Positions 17,035 through 24,562 of a DNA stretch of 64,000 nt are shown piece after piece (the stretch's first letter is position 1; each line of letters opens with the position of its first letter). A program made the position numbers and the translations under genes. The notes below the pieces were generated by a model. It saw nothing but the letters and a program-made list of their open reading frames with translations. It was not told the origin of the DNA and searched no databases. This DNA is from Haloglomus irregulare. GTDB lineage: Archaea; Halobacteriota; Halobacteria; Halobacteriales; Haloarculaceae. Location: the NCBI RefSeq assembly GCF_007421925.1, contig NZ_QMDX01000010.1:1-64000 (forward strand). Direction: 5' to 3'.

Positions 17035-17646
17035 CTACTCCGACGCGTCGAGCCCGGAGTACTCCGACAACTCTATCTCCGCGCCGCCGTCGCTCATCTC
17101 GGTATCTCCGGGGAGATCATCGCCCGTGGCGGGGTCGTCCGTGTCAGCGACCTGGCGGAGCCGGTCGACGCCGTCGCACTCGTGGAGGACGTCGACGACC
17201 TGCGGCGGGACCAGCGACTGCCAGTCCCCGCCGTCAACGATGCGCTGGCGGATCTCCGTCCCCTGGAACTCGTCACGGCGGTACATCTGTGACCCCTTGA
17301 CCTCGATGCCGGCCTCCTCGAACAGCCGGACGACGAGCGGGTTGTTGGAGTAGGCCACGTCGAAATTGGGGCTCATCGACTGGACGTGGCTCACCCAGAC
17401 GGCGTTCCGGTTCAGGTCCTCGATGGGGACCACGTACGTCAGGAGGTCCATCGCCTGGGTGGCCTTTGTGATCATCATCATCCGCTCGCCGGCGGTGAAC
17501 GGGTCGTGAGGCGTGTGGGACTGGTCCGCGCTCCCGATGCCGATGACGAGTTCGTCCACGTCGCGGGCGATGCGCTCCACCATCGCGTGGTGCCCCTCGT
17601 GGTAGGGCTGGAACCGACCGATGTAGAACCCGCGGGTGACGCTCAT
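17035..17646 (-). CDS. nadM: Nicotinamide-nucleotide adenylyltransferase
   Basis: A 203-residue archaeal NMN adenylyltransferase, which makes NAD+ from NMN and ATP. The nucleotidyltransferase motif is GFYIGRFQPYHEGHHAMV (HxGH at the end). A second conserved segment is IGIGSADQSHTPHDPFTAGER, and the C-terminal helix is QGTEIRQRIVDGG. The start at MSVTRGFYIG is typical. A C-terminal acidic tail of about 30 residues goes beyond the catalytic core. It diverges from lonB, with which it shares the 17.65-17.83 kb promoter region. NAD synthase, the other end of the pathway, lies at 45 kb. Confidence 0.92.
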   Translation of the reverse strand: MSVTRGFYIGRFQPYHEGHHAMVERIARDVDELVIGIGSADQSHTPHDPFTAGERMMMITKATQAMDLLTYVVPIEDLNRNAVWVSHVQSMSPNFDVAYSNNPLVVRLFEEAGIEVKGSQMYRRDEFQGTEIRQRIVDGGDWQSLVPPQVVDVLHECDGVDRLRQVADTDDPATGDDLPGDTEMSDGGAEIELSEYSGLDASE

Positions 17647-17778
17647 CTCGCCTGTCTGTTCCGGGGTTGCGTGGCCCGCCCCATAAGCCTCGCGGGTCCG
17701 CGCCCGTCGACCGGCCGACCGGCTCCAGAGCGCCTCTATCGCCCGTTTTCCCCGTGTGTGGGGGGTACCCACGGGGAG

Positions 17779-17789
17779 AAAGTATATCA
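17779..17789 (+). promoter_or_regulatory. TATA box for lonB
   Basis: AAAGTATATCA, about 40 bases before the ATG at 17828 and preceded by a purine-rich stretch. It suggests a short leader and favours the inner Met over the one at 17801. Confidence 0.45.
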
Positions 17790-17827
17790 GTCGAACGCCC
17801 ATGTATTACGATGACAGCAACGGTTCT

Positions 17828-19936
17828 ATGAGCGACGACAACAACACGGATGACCACCCCGGCAGCGGTTCCGAGGACGGCGTGCCCGAGGAGGAGCACC
17901 CCGACCCCGGCATCCCCATCGACCGGGACGAGAACGAAACCCCGAGCGGGCCGCCGGCGCCCGCCGACGAGTCCGACGAACTGACCGACGGGTCGGACCT
18001 CGGGAGCGATGTCGCCGTCGACGCCGGTGCGGAGGTCGAGACGGCCGAGGAGGACGGCCTGCTGGGCGGTCTGCAGATCGGGTCGACCGCCGATATCGAG
18101 GTGCCCGACCGCCTCGTTGACCAGGTCATCGGGCAGGACGACGCCCGAGATATCGTCCTGAAGGCGGCCAAGCAGCGCCGCCACGTCATGATGATCGGCT
18201 CCCCGGGGACGGGGAAGTCGATGCTGGCCAAGGCGATGAGCCAGCTCCTCCCCAAGGAGGACCTGCAGGACATCCTCGTCTACCACAACCCGGACGACGG
18301 CAACGAGCCGAAGGTCCGGACGGTGCCGGCGGGGAAGGGCGAACAGATCGTGGAGGCCCACAAGGAGGAGGCCCGCAAGCGGAATCAGATGCGGAGCTTC
18401 CTGATGTGGATCATCATCGCCGTCGTCTTCGGCTACTCGCTGCTCATCGCCCAGCAGCTCCTGCTGGGCATCCTGGCGGCGGGTGTCATCTACCTCGCCT
18501 TCCGCTACTCCTCGCGGGGGAGCGACGCGATGATCCCGAACCTGCTGGTCAACAATGCCGACCAGCAGACCGCGCCGTTCGAGGACGCGACCGGCGCCCA
18601 CGCCGGCGCACTGCTCGGCGACGTCCGGCACGACCCGTTCCAGTCCGGCGGGATGGAGACGCCCAGCCACGACCGCGTCGAGGCGGGCGCTATCCACAAG
18701 TCGAACAAGGGCGTGCTGTACGTGGACGAGATCAACACCCTGGACATCCGGTCCCAGCAGAAGCTGATGACCGCAATCCAAGAGGGGGAGTTCTCCATCA
18801 CGGGCCAGTCCGAGCGTTCCTCGGGCGCGATGGTTCAGACCGAGGCCGTCCCGTGTGACTTCGTGATGGTCGCGGCGGGGAACCTCGACGCCATGGAGAA
18901 CATGCACCCGGCACTGCGCTCGCGTATCAAGGGGTACGGCTACGAGGTGTACATGGACGACACCATCGAGGACACCCCGGAGATGCGCCGGAAGTACGCC
19001 CGCTTCATGGCCCAGGAGGTCGAGAAGGACGGTCGGCTGCCGGCCTTCGACCGCGACGCGATGGAGGAGGTCATCCTGGAGGCCCAGCGCCGTGCGGGCC
19101 GGAAGGAGCACCTCACGCTGGAGCTGCGGAACCTCGGCGGCCTCGTTCGGGTCGCGGGCGACATCGCCCGCGCGGAGAACGCCGAGTTCACCACCCGCGA
19201 CCACGTGCTGCAGGCAAAGCGCCGCAGCCGCTCCATCGAACAGCAGCTCGCCGACGACTACATCGAGCGCCGGAAGGACTACGAGCTCTCCGTCTCGGAG
19301 GGCGAGGTCGTCGGCCGCGTCAACGGGCTCGCCGTCATGGGCGAGGACTCGGGCATCGTGATGCCCGTCATGGCCGAGGTGACCCCGGCGCAGGGCGCCG
19401 GTGAGGTCATCGCGACCGGTAACCTGCAGGACATCGCCAAGGAGGCGGTCCAGAACGTCTCGGCCATCATCAAGAAGTTCTCCGACGAGGACATCGGCAA
19501 GAAGGACATCCACATCCAGTACGTGATGTCCTACGAGGGCGTCCAGGGCGACTCCGCCAGCGTCACGATGGCCACCGCGGTCATCAGCGCGCTGGAGGAC
19601 ATCCCGGTCGAGCAGGACCTGGCGATGACCGGGTCCCTCTCGGTCCGGGGCGACGTGCTCCCGGTCGGGGGCGTGACCCACAAGATCGAGGCCGCCGCCA
19701 AGACCGGCCTCGACCGGGTCATCATCCCCGCGGCCAACGAGCAGGACGTCATGATCGAGGAGGAGTTCAAGGACCAGATCGAGATCATCCCGGTCACCCA
19801 CATCAGCGAGGTGCTGGAGGTGGCGCTGGCCGGCGAACCCGAGAAGGACTCGCTGGTCGACCGCCTGAAGAACATCACCGGCTCCGCGCTGGACCGGCAG
19901 GTCGGTCGCTCGGGCGGCTCCCCCTCGCCGCAGTAA
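17828..19936 (+). CDS. lonB: ATP-dependent membrane protease LonB
   Basis: A 702-residue archaeal Lon type B protease. An acidic N-terminus (about 90 residues) precedes an AAA+ module with Walker [11 protein letters not shown] (near residue 125) and Walker [12 protein letters not shown] (near 296). Inserted in the AAA module are two membrane helices (about residues 190-227, [14 protein letters not shown] and [15 protein letters not shown]). The protease domain has the Ser-Lys dyad: Ser576 in GDSASV and Lys619 in THKIEAA. It is anchored to the inner face of the membrane and degrades abnormal and regulatory proteins; LonB is essential in Haloferax. The CPBP protease starts two bases after its stop. 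Confidence 0.95.
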   Translation: MSDDNNTDDHPGSGSEDGVPEEEHPDPGIPIDRDENETPSGPPAPADESDELTDGSDLGSDVAVDAGAEVETAEEDGLLGGLQIGSTADIEVPDRLVDQVIGQDDARDIVLKAAKQRRHVMMIGSPGTGKSMLAKAMSQLLPKEDLQDILVYHNPDDGNEPKVRTVPAGKGEQIVEAHKEEARKRNQMRSFLMWIIIAVVFGYSLLIAQQLLLGILAAGVIYLAFRYSSRGSDAMIPNLLVNNADQQTAPFEDATGAHAGALLGDVRHDPFQSGGMETPSHDRVEAGAIHKSNKGVLYVDEINTLDIRSQQKLMTAIQEGEFSITGQSERSSGAMVQTEAVPCDFVMVAAGNLDAMENMHPALRSRIKGYGYEVYMDDTIEDTPEMRRKYARFMAQEVEKDGRLPAFDRDAMEEVILEAQRRAGRKEHLTLELRNLGGLVRVAGDIARAENAEFTTRDHVLQAKRRSRSIEQQLADDYIERRKDYELSVSEGEVVGRVNGLAVMGEDSGIVMPVMAEVTPAQGAGEVIATGNLQDIAKEAVQNVSAIIKKFSDEDIGKKDIHIQYVMSYEGVQGDSASVTMATAVISALEDIPVEQDLAMTGSLSVRGDVLPVGGVTHKIEAAAKTGLDRVIIPAANEQDVMIEEEFKDQIEIIPVTHISEVLEVALAGEPEKDSLVDRLKNITGSALDRQVGRSGGSPSPQ

Positions 19937-19937
19937 G

Positions 19938-20756
19938 GTGCGGTGGGCCGCGTTCGCGGGCGTCGCGGTCGCGGTCACGCTGTTGCTCCTTCTTCTGGCG
20001 CGCGCGTCACAGGCAGCCGTCGGCACGCCGCCCGCCACGCCGGGCGAGGTGCGCTGGCTCGACCGGCTGCCCGACGGCGCCGACCATCTCGCGGCCCGCC
20101 AGGCACCCGAGCCGGCCCCGGCGAGTCCGCTGGAGGCGTCGATGGCCGGCGGCAACGGGAACTCGCCGGTCGTCCTGCTGGTCAACGTCGCGTTCTCGCA
20201 GGGGCTGTTCGCCGTCCTCCTCGTCGCGGCGGCGTGGTACACGGGGATTCCGGCGAGCGCGTTCGGGGCGGGACCCGAAGCGGTCGGCCCCGGGGCGCTC
20301 GCGGTCGGACTCGGGTTCGGCGTCGTCCTCTCGGCCGGCAACGGGCTCGCCGGCGCCGCCGCGAGCACGCTCGGGCACGACCCCAGTGAGGACCTGCGGA
20401 CGATGCTCGCGCCGGACTCGCTCGCGGGGTGGGCGCTCCTGCTCGGCGTCGTCCTCCCGCTCATCGCGGGGTTCGAGGAACTCCTCTTCCGGGGGGCGCT
20501 CGTCGGCGTCCTGTCGGCCGGCTTCGGCTGGTCACCGTGGCTGCTGGCCGTCGTCTCCTCGGTCGCGTTCGCGCTGGGCCACGGCGCACAGGGGTCGGTC
20601 GGCGTCGCGGTCACCGGCCTGCTCGGGTTCGTGCTCGCGGCCGGCTATATCATCACCGGGAGCCTGCTGGTCGTCGTCGTCGCCCACTATCTCGTCAACG
20701 CCGTCGAGTTCGTCGCCTACGAGGGGCTCGACCTCGAGCCACCGTTCGCGTCCTGA
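19938..20756 (+). CDS. CPBP-family intramembrane metalloprotease
   Basis: A 272-residue membrane protein with about eight helices. It contains the three CPBP (Abi/Rce1) motifs: EELLFRG with E180, E181 and R185, then ALGHGAQG, then AHYLVNA. These carry the metal ligands and catalytic Glu. The GTG start is one base after the lonB stop, so the two are one transcriptional unit. Pairing of an intramembrane and a membrane-bound protease suggests joint membrane-protein quality control, but that is inference. Confidence 0.88.
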   Translation: MRWAAFAGVAVAVTLLLLLLARASQAAVGTPPATPGEVRWLDRLPDGADHLAARQAPEPAPASPLEASMAGGNGNSPVVLLVNVAFSQGLFAVLLVAAAWYTGIPASAFGAGPEAVGPGALAVGLGFGVVLSAGNGLAGAAASTLGHDPSEDLRTMLAPDSLAGWALLLGVVLPLIAGFEELLFRGALVGVLSAGFGWSPWLLAVVSSVAFALGHGAQGSVGVAVTGLLGFVLAAGYIITGSLLVVVVAHYLVNAVEFVAYEGLDLEPPFAS

Positions 20757-20908
20757 ACGGGGCGACCGTCGCCGGTAGGTGCCACCCGGTCGATTCGCCG
20801 GGTCGTGGCCGTATACCATCCCGAACGGTTCGCCGTCGGCGATAGGAGCCGGGAGGATGTAGCCGTCCGACATCTATCCACCACTCCCGTCGATCACGGC
20901 GGCGCACG

Positions 20909-21316
20909 GTGTCGGACCCGGTCGCGGACGCGAGCGTCGTGTCGCTGGCGGGGACCGTCGGGGACCGGGCGGCGGAGTTGGCGGCAGTGAGCGAGACGGC
21001 ACGGGATCTGAACGAGGCCGTCACGGCCGCCACCGACGCGACCGGGCGGGCGTCGGCGTTCGACCCGGACCGCGGCGGCTGGGCCTGGGTCCGCATCGCG
21101 GACGACGGCCCGGGCATCCCGGAGCGCGAGCGGGTGGTCATAGAGGCCGGTACGGAGATCATCCAACTGGTCTACGGCCGCGGGCTGGGGCTATGGCTGG
21201 TGAAGCGGCCGGTCCAGAGCCACGGCGGGGGACTCCGTATCGACCTCCCCGGGGCGGAGGAACCGGCCGGGGCACGGGGGTCGACGGTGACGCTCCTGCT
21301 CCCCCGAGCGGGCTAG
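20909..21316 (+). pseudogene. Histidine-kinase ATPase domain remnant
   Basis: A 135-codon frame. The C-terminal half reads VRIADDGPGIPERERVVIEAG, then GRGLGLWLVKRPVQSHGG and ARGSTVTLLLPRA: the G1 box, G2 box and last strand of a GHKL ATPase domain as in haloarchaeal sensor kinases. The H box, dimerisation helices, N box and any sensor domain are missing, and the first 55 residues do not match the family. It is either a 3' remnant of a kinase or a truncated ATPase-only protein. I favour a remnant. Confidence 0.55.
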
Positions 21317-21867
21317 AGGCCCTCCAGCGACCGGAGTCGCTGTTCGACCCGCGGCGGCGCCGAACTCGGTCCGTCCCGGACCCGGTGGTCCGGCACGACC
21401 ACCGGAACGGGATTGGTATCGAGCGCCATCCGGACCGTCTGGATGTCGGACCCGTCGTCGTCGTCGAGCCCAGCCATCCGGGCCAGGCGCCCCACGGAGA
21501 CGTCCTCGCCGTAGGGGGCGTTCCGGAGTGCCTCCAGCACGGCCCGCTGCTCGGTGGGGACCGTCAGCGCGATGTCGACCCCGGTGAACTCGTCGGTCTC
21601 CCCCTCCAGGTAGGCGAAGATCCGGTCGAGCAGGGGGTGGTCCGGCTCGGCGTCCCCGTTTGGCTCCTCCGGAAAGGAGACGTTGATGAGCTTCTCGCCC
21701 GCAACGCCGAGCTGGACGTACCGGTCCAGATACGGCGACTCACGGGCGTAGATGCCGGTCTCCTGGTCGTTATCGCCGATACCGGTCGCCGTGCCCGGCC
21801 CCCCTTCCTCCCCGTCCTCCGCGGGCGCCTCGGCCTTGGCGGTCGTGTCGTCGTCCGGGTCGGTCAT
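21313..21867 (-). CDS. MGMT-like alkyltransferase homologue lacking the catalytic Cys (PDHR)
   Basis: A 184-residue protein whose C-terminal part matches the DNA-binding/active-site domain of O6-alkylguanine-DNA alkyltransferases: PYGEDVSVGRLARMAGL, then VRMALDTNPVPVVVPDHRV. The active-site box of MGMT is PCHRV; here the Cys is replaced by Asp160. It therefore cannot act as a suicide alkyltransferase and resembles the alkyltransferase-like (ATL) proteins, where Cys is usually Trp or Ala. The N-terminus has an acidic linker. It overlaps the kinase remnant's end by four bases on the opposite strand. Confidence 0.7.
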   Translation of the reverse strand: MTDPDDDTTAKAEAPAEDGEEGGPGTATGIGDNDQETGIYARESPYLDRYVQLGVAGEKLINVSFPEEPNGDAEPDHPLLDRIFAYLEGETDEFTGVDIALTVPTEQRAVLEALRNAPYGEDVSVGRLARMAGLDDDDGSDIQTVRMALDTNPVPVVVPDHRVRDGPSSAPPRVEQRLRSLEGL

Positions 21868-21965
21868 ACCCGATGTCTGGCCCGTCCGGGCAATCAAGCT
21901 TCGGCCGCGAGCAGTCGGCTCCGACGGGGCGCCGATAACTCCGGGTCAGACGGCCGGAGCGGCGA

Positions 21966-23087
21966 CTACGCGCCGGCGGCACGCCCCCGCACCCGTTCGT
22001 AGGCGGCGTGTCCCGCGGCGGCGAGCAGGAAGGCGAGACCGACGTCGGCGAGGAGAGCGGTGACACCGGTGCCGACCACGACGACCGCCTCGGCGGGGCT
22101 CGCGACCGACTCCAGCGCCACGCGACCGAGGTGGGCGGCGACGAGGACGAGCAACACGCCGAGGACGGCCATCGGGAAGGCGGTCCAGAGGCCGGCGACG
22201 AGCGCCGCGACGGCGTACAGCCCCGCGAGCACGAGGTTGGCACCGGCCGTCCGGGCGCCGAAGGCGTGCTTGCCGGCGAGGCCGCCGGAGCCGTGACACA
22301 TCGGGACGCCGCCCAGCGGCACCGCCAGCAGGTTCGTCGTCCCCATGCTCCGGGCGAGGGCGTCCGGCGAGACGTCGCGGCCGTAGAGATCATCGACGAG
22401 CAGCGCGGTGGCGACGGCGGCGTTCCCGACGGTCATGGCGAGCTGACCGGCGAGCCCGGTCAGCGCGTCGGAAGTGAGGGTCGGCTCGGGGAGGGCCGAG
22501 AGCGAGGGCGGGACCGCGGGGAGTGCGGCCGTCGGCGTGCCGCCGACGGCCCAGAGCGCGGCGAGCATGCCCGCGAGCAGGACCGCGGGCGCGGGCGCCC
22601 GGCGGTCGACCAGCGCGGCGAAACCGGCGACGGCGACGCCGGCCGCGGCGACCAGTGGCGCCCCGGCAGCCAGTTCCAGCCCGGCGACCAGCAGCAGGAG
22701 CGCGACCGCGAACTGCACGCCCCTGACGACGGGGCGGCCGACGAGGTCGGCGACCCGTCCGACCAGCCCGGTCGTGCCCGCCACGAGTAGCACGACGCCG
22801 GCGAGGAGCCCGGCGGCGACGAGTTCGCCGTAGCCCAGCGTCCCGGCGATGGCGAGCCCGGCGAGCGCCTTCATCGGCTCGACGGACATCGGCAGACCGT
22901 AGTGGAGCCCCCAGACCGCCTGGAAGACGGCAAAGCCCAGCAGCACGAGCCCCAGCGAGGCGTCAGTCAGGGCGCCGATGGCGATCATCAGCGGGAGCAC
23001 CGTAACCGAATCCCCGAGCGCGCCGGCGACCTCGCCGCTGTCGAACCGAATCTCCAACCGGTGCCCGAACACCTCCGCTGTGGCCAT
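21966..23087 (-). CDS. MOT1-type molybdate/sulfate transporter
   Basis: A 373-residue membrane protein with about ten helices. It contains the two MOT1 signatures: GALGDSVTVLPLMIAIG near the N-terminus and LGGVPMCHGSGGLAGKHAFG in the middle. These are characteristic of the molybdate transporter branch (MFS_MOT1) of the SulP superfamily. It should take up molybdate or sulfate at the cell membrane. A broken molybdate-type ABC ATPase and a TOBE (molybdate-binding) domain lie directly upstream, which supports an anion/molybdate role and suggests a replaced or rearranged uptake locus. Confidence 0.85.
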   Translation of the reverse strand: MATAEVFGHRLEIRFDSGEVAGALGDSVTVLPLMIAIGALTDASLGLVLLGFAVFQAVWGLHYGLPMSVEPMKALAGLAIAGTLGYGELVAAGLLAGVVLLVAGTTGLVGRVADLVGRPVVRGVQFAVALLLLVAGLELAAGAPLVAAAGVAVAGFAALVDRRAPAPAVLLAGMLAALWAVGGTPTAALPAVPPSLSALPEPTLTSDALTGLAGQLAMTVGNAAVATALLVDDLYGRDVSPDALARSMGTTNLLAVPLGGVPMCHGSGGLAGKHAFGARTAGANLVLAGLYAVAALVAGLWTAFPMAVLGVLLVLVAAHLGRVALESVASPAEAVVVVGTGVTALLADVGLAFLLAAAGHAAYERVRGRAAGA

Positions 23088-23232
23088 CTACCGGTGGAAC
23101 GTCCGTCCGGGACAAGTCCTTTTTCAGAAACCCGACAGGGCCACGTCGGCACTGTTGTGGAACCGATACCGGTTACATCAGGCGGCAACGGCCCGAGACG
23201 CCGGAAGGGAGCTCGTCGATCTACTGCGTGCG

Positions 23233-23440
23233 TTACCCGATACTGTGCCGTGTACGGCCGGGAATCGTCTGATAGACGAGCTCTCCGCGGACGAGCGCGC
23301 GAGCGCGGTCGTCGTCGGGGTCATCGGACACCCGCTCCGTGGCGCCCTGCTCGATGACGGTCCCGTCGAGCATGACGGCGCTGCGGTCGGCGACGCGACG
23401 GGCCTGGGCCCGTGGGTGGCGAGGACAGCGGCGATGCCGC
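23233..23440 (-). pseudogene. ABC-transporter ATPase, C-terminal remnant
   Basis: The minus strand reads DRGIAAVLATH, a frame change, AQARRVADRSAVMLDGTVI, EQGATERVF, a stop, and in another frame DPDDDRARALVRGELVYQ. These are the segments after Walker B in ABC ATPases of the tungstate/molybdate/phosphate group: the switch His, the VML-DG-x-I-x-E-G strand and the DDDRARA-x-VRGE end. Walker A, signature and Walker B are absent. The similarity stops at about 23440, where the oppositely oriented TOBE frame begins. Confidence 0.6.
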
Positions 23441-23864
23441 GGTCGCGGACGTCGCCGCCGCCGAGGAGTGCGTGCTGGAGGGGGAGGGCATCGACCGGGA
23501 CGGCGAACTGGCGACCGTCGAGACGTCGGTCGGCACGGTCCGCGTGCTCGCTCCCGCCGACATCGACCGCGTGCAGGTGTCGCTCCGCGCCGACGCCGTG
23601 AGGCTCCACGGTCCGGACGGCGCCCCGCCCGCCGGCGGCACCAGCGCCCGGAACCGGCTCGCCGGGACCGTGGCCCACGTCCGCGTCGCGGCCGACGGCA
23701 CGGAGTCGGTGACGCTGGTGGCCCTGGTCACGCTGGAGAGCGTCGAACGGCTGTCGCTCGCCCCCGATGCCCCGATGGTGGCGACGTTCAAGCCGACCGC
23801 GACGCGGGCGGTCGACGCCGCCGTCGCAAGGCACATACGCCACGCTACCGACCCGCGGGTATGA
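23412..23864 (+). CDS. TOBE-domain protein, possibly a truncated ModC-type C-terminus
   Basis: A 150-codon frame with GTG at 23412. Residues about 75-135 read SARNRLAGTVAHVRVAADG, LVTLESVERLSLAP and MVATFKPTATRAVDA, a TOBE (molybdate/oligonucleotide-binding) fold as found at the C-terminus of ModC-type ATPases and in ModE. The preceding ATVETSVGTVRVLAPADIDRV is the linker strand normally found in ModC-like proteins. The first 20 residues are the complement of the ABC remnant, so the true N-terminus is uncertain and the gene may be broken. Its stop overlaps the next start (ATGA). Confidence 0.5.
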   Translation: MGGEDSGDAAVADVAAAEECVLEGEGIDRDGELATVETSVGTVRVLAPADIDRVQVSLRADAVRLHGPDGAPPAGGTSARNRLAGTVAHVRVAADGTESVTLVALVTLESVERLSLAPDAPMVATFKPTATRAVDAAVARHIRHATDPRV

Positions 23865-24265
23865 GCGACGAGGCCGGCGGCGACGGCCGCCTCTCCGCGG
23901 AGGGCGAGTTCATGCTCATCTGGGGGGTCGCCGCGGCGCTCATCACCGGCCTCGACGCGCTCGGCGGCGGCCTCCCGACGGTCATTCTGCTTGGCACCAT
24001 CGCGACGGCCGCCTCCCTCGGCTCGGTCGTCGGCAACCTCCTCCGCCCCGGCTTCCGCCCCTCCGCCGGCCTCCACAGCGTCATCGTCCTCGCGGCCGCC
24101 GCCGGCGCCCTGCTGGCCTTCCGCTACGACGACTCCCTCATCACCGCCAGCGGCCTCGGCGTCATCGCGCTCGCCAACGCCGGCCGCGCCTTCGAGGTCG
24201 ACCATCGCGAGGACGACTCGCTGCTCGACCCGCTGACCGAGGACGAGGACGACGAAGTCGAATGA
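23861..24265 (+). CDS. Small membrane protein of unknown function
   Basis: A 134-residue protein with three or four helices (FMLIWGVAAALITGLDAL, TVILLGTIATAASLGSVV, GLHSVIVLAAAAGALLAF, ASGLGVIALANAG) and acidic ends. It starts in an ATGA overlap with the TOBE frame, suggesting translational coupling. No family recognised. Confidence 0.65.
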   Translation: MSDEAGGDGRLSAEGEFMLIWGVAAALITGLDALGGGLPTVILLGTIATAASLGSVVGNLLRPGFRPSAGLHSVIVLAAAAGALLAFRYDDSLITASGLGVIALANAGRAFEVDHREDDSLLDPLTEDEDDEVE

Positions 24266-24562
24266 TCCGATAGAGAGCACAGCGTTCGTAGGACGCCCCG
24301 TTTCGCTCGGAATCCGCCGCACTACCCATATATCTCACACGTCCCTCACATCTAGTCGTAGTACATCGAAAACCACCCTAACAGCACAGACGCAGGGGGA
24401 GCGGCGATTCGCCTGCATACCGCGCCTCCGGCGCGGTTTCGCCGGCACGAGGGCCCGGGGCGCCCGAGTGCCGGCAGTTCCTCTGAACGGTTCCATCCCG
24501 AGTAGTGCCCGCAGGCGCGGCGGGGCCGCGCCGAGGACATCCGAGCCGTCAGAAAAGCTCCG
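24266..24562. other. Intergenic hairpin region downstream of rpoA''
   Basis: Holds two perfect hairpins. CCGCGCC-TCC-GGCGCGG spans 24420-24436, and GCCGGCAC (24441-24448) pairs with GTGCCGGC (24468-24475). There is no T-tract in either direction, so a classical terminator is not clear. They may protect or end the RNA polymerase operon transcript. No gene seen. Confidence 0.5.

Noticed and set aside
17273-20614. 1,113-codon open frame antisense to lonB
   Set aside because: It has the His/Arg/Val/Leu-rich shadow composition of a GC-rich antisense frame, no family motif, and runs fully against the well-supported lonB and CPBP genes.
20532-20873. Minus-strand frame starting MSDGYILPAPIADGEPFG before the kinase remnant
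   Set aside because: The first 25 residues look protein-like, but it then becomes the antisense of the CPBP protease gene; too short to support.
24420-24475. Intrinsic terminator for the RNA polymerase operon
   Set aside because: The hairpins are good, but there is no T-tract on the minus strand after the rpoA'' stop, and archaeal termination relies mainly on T-tracts; kept only as hairpins.
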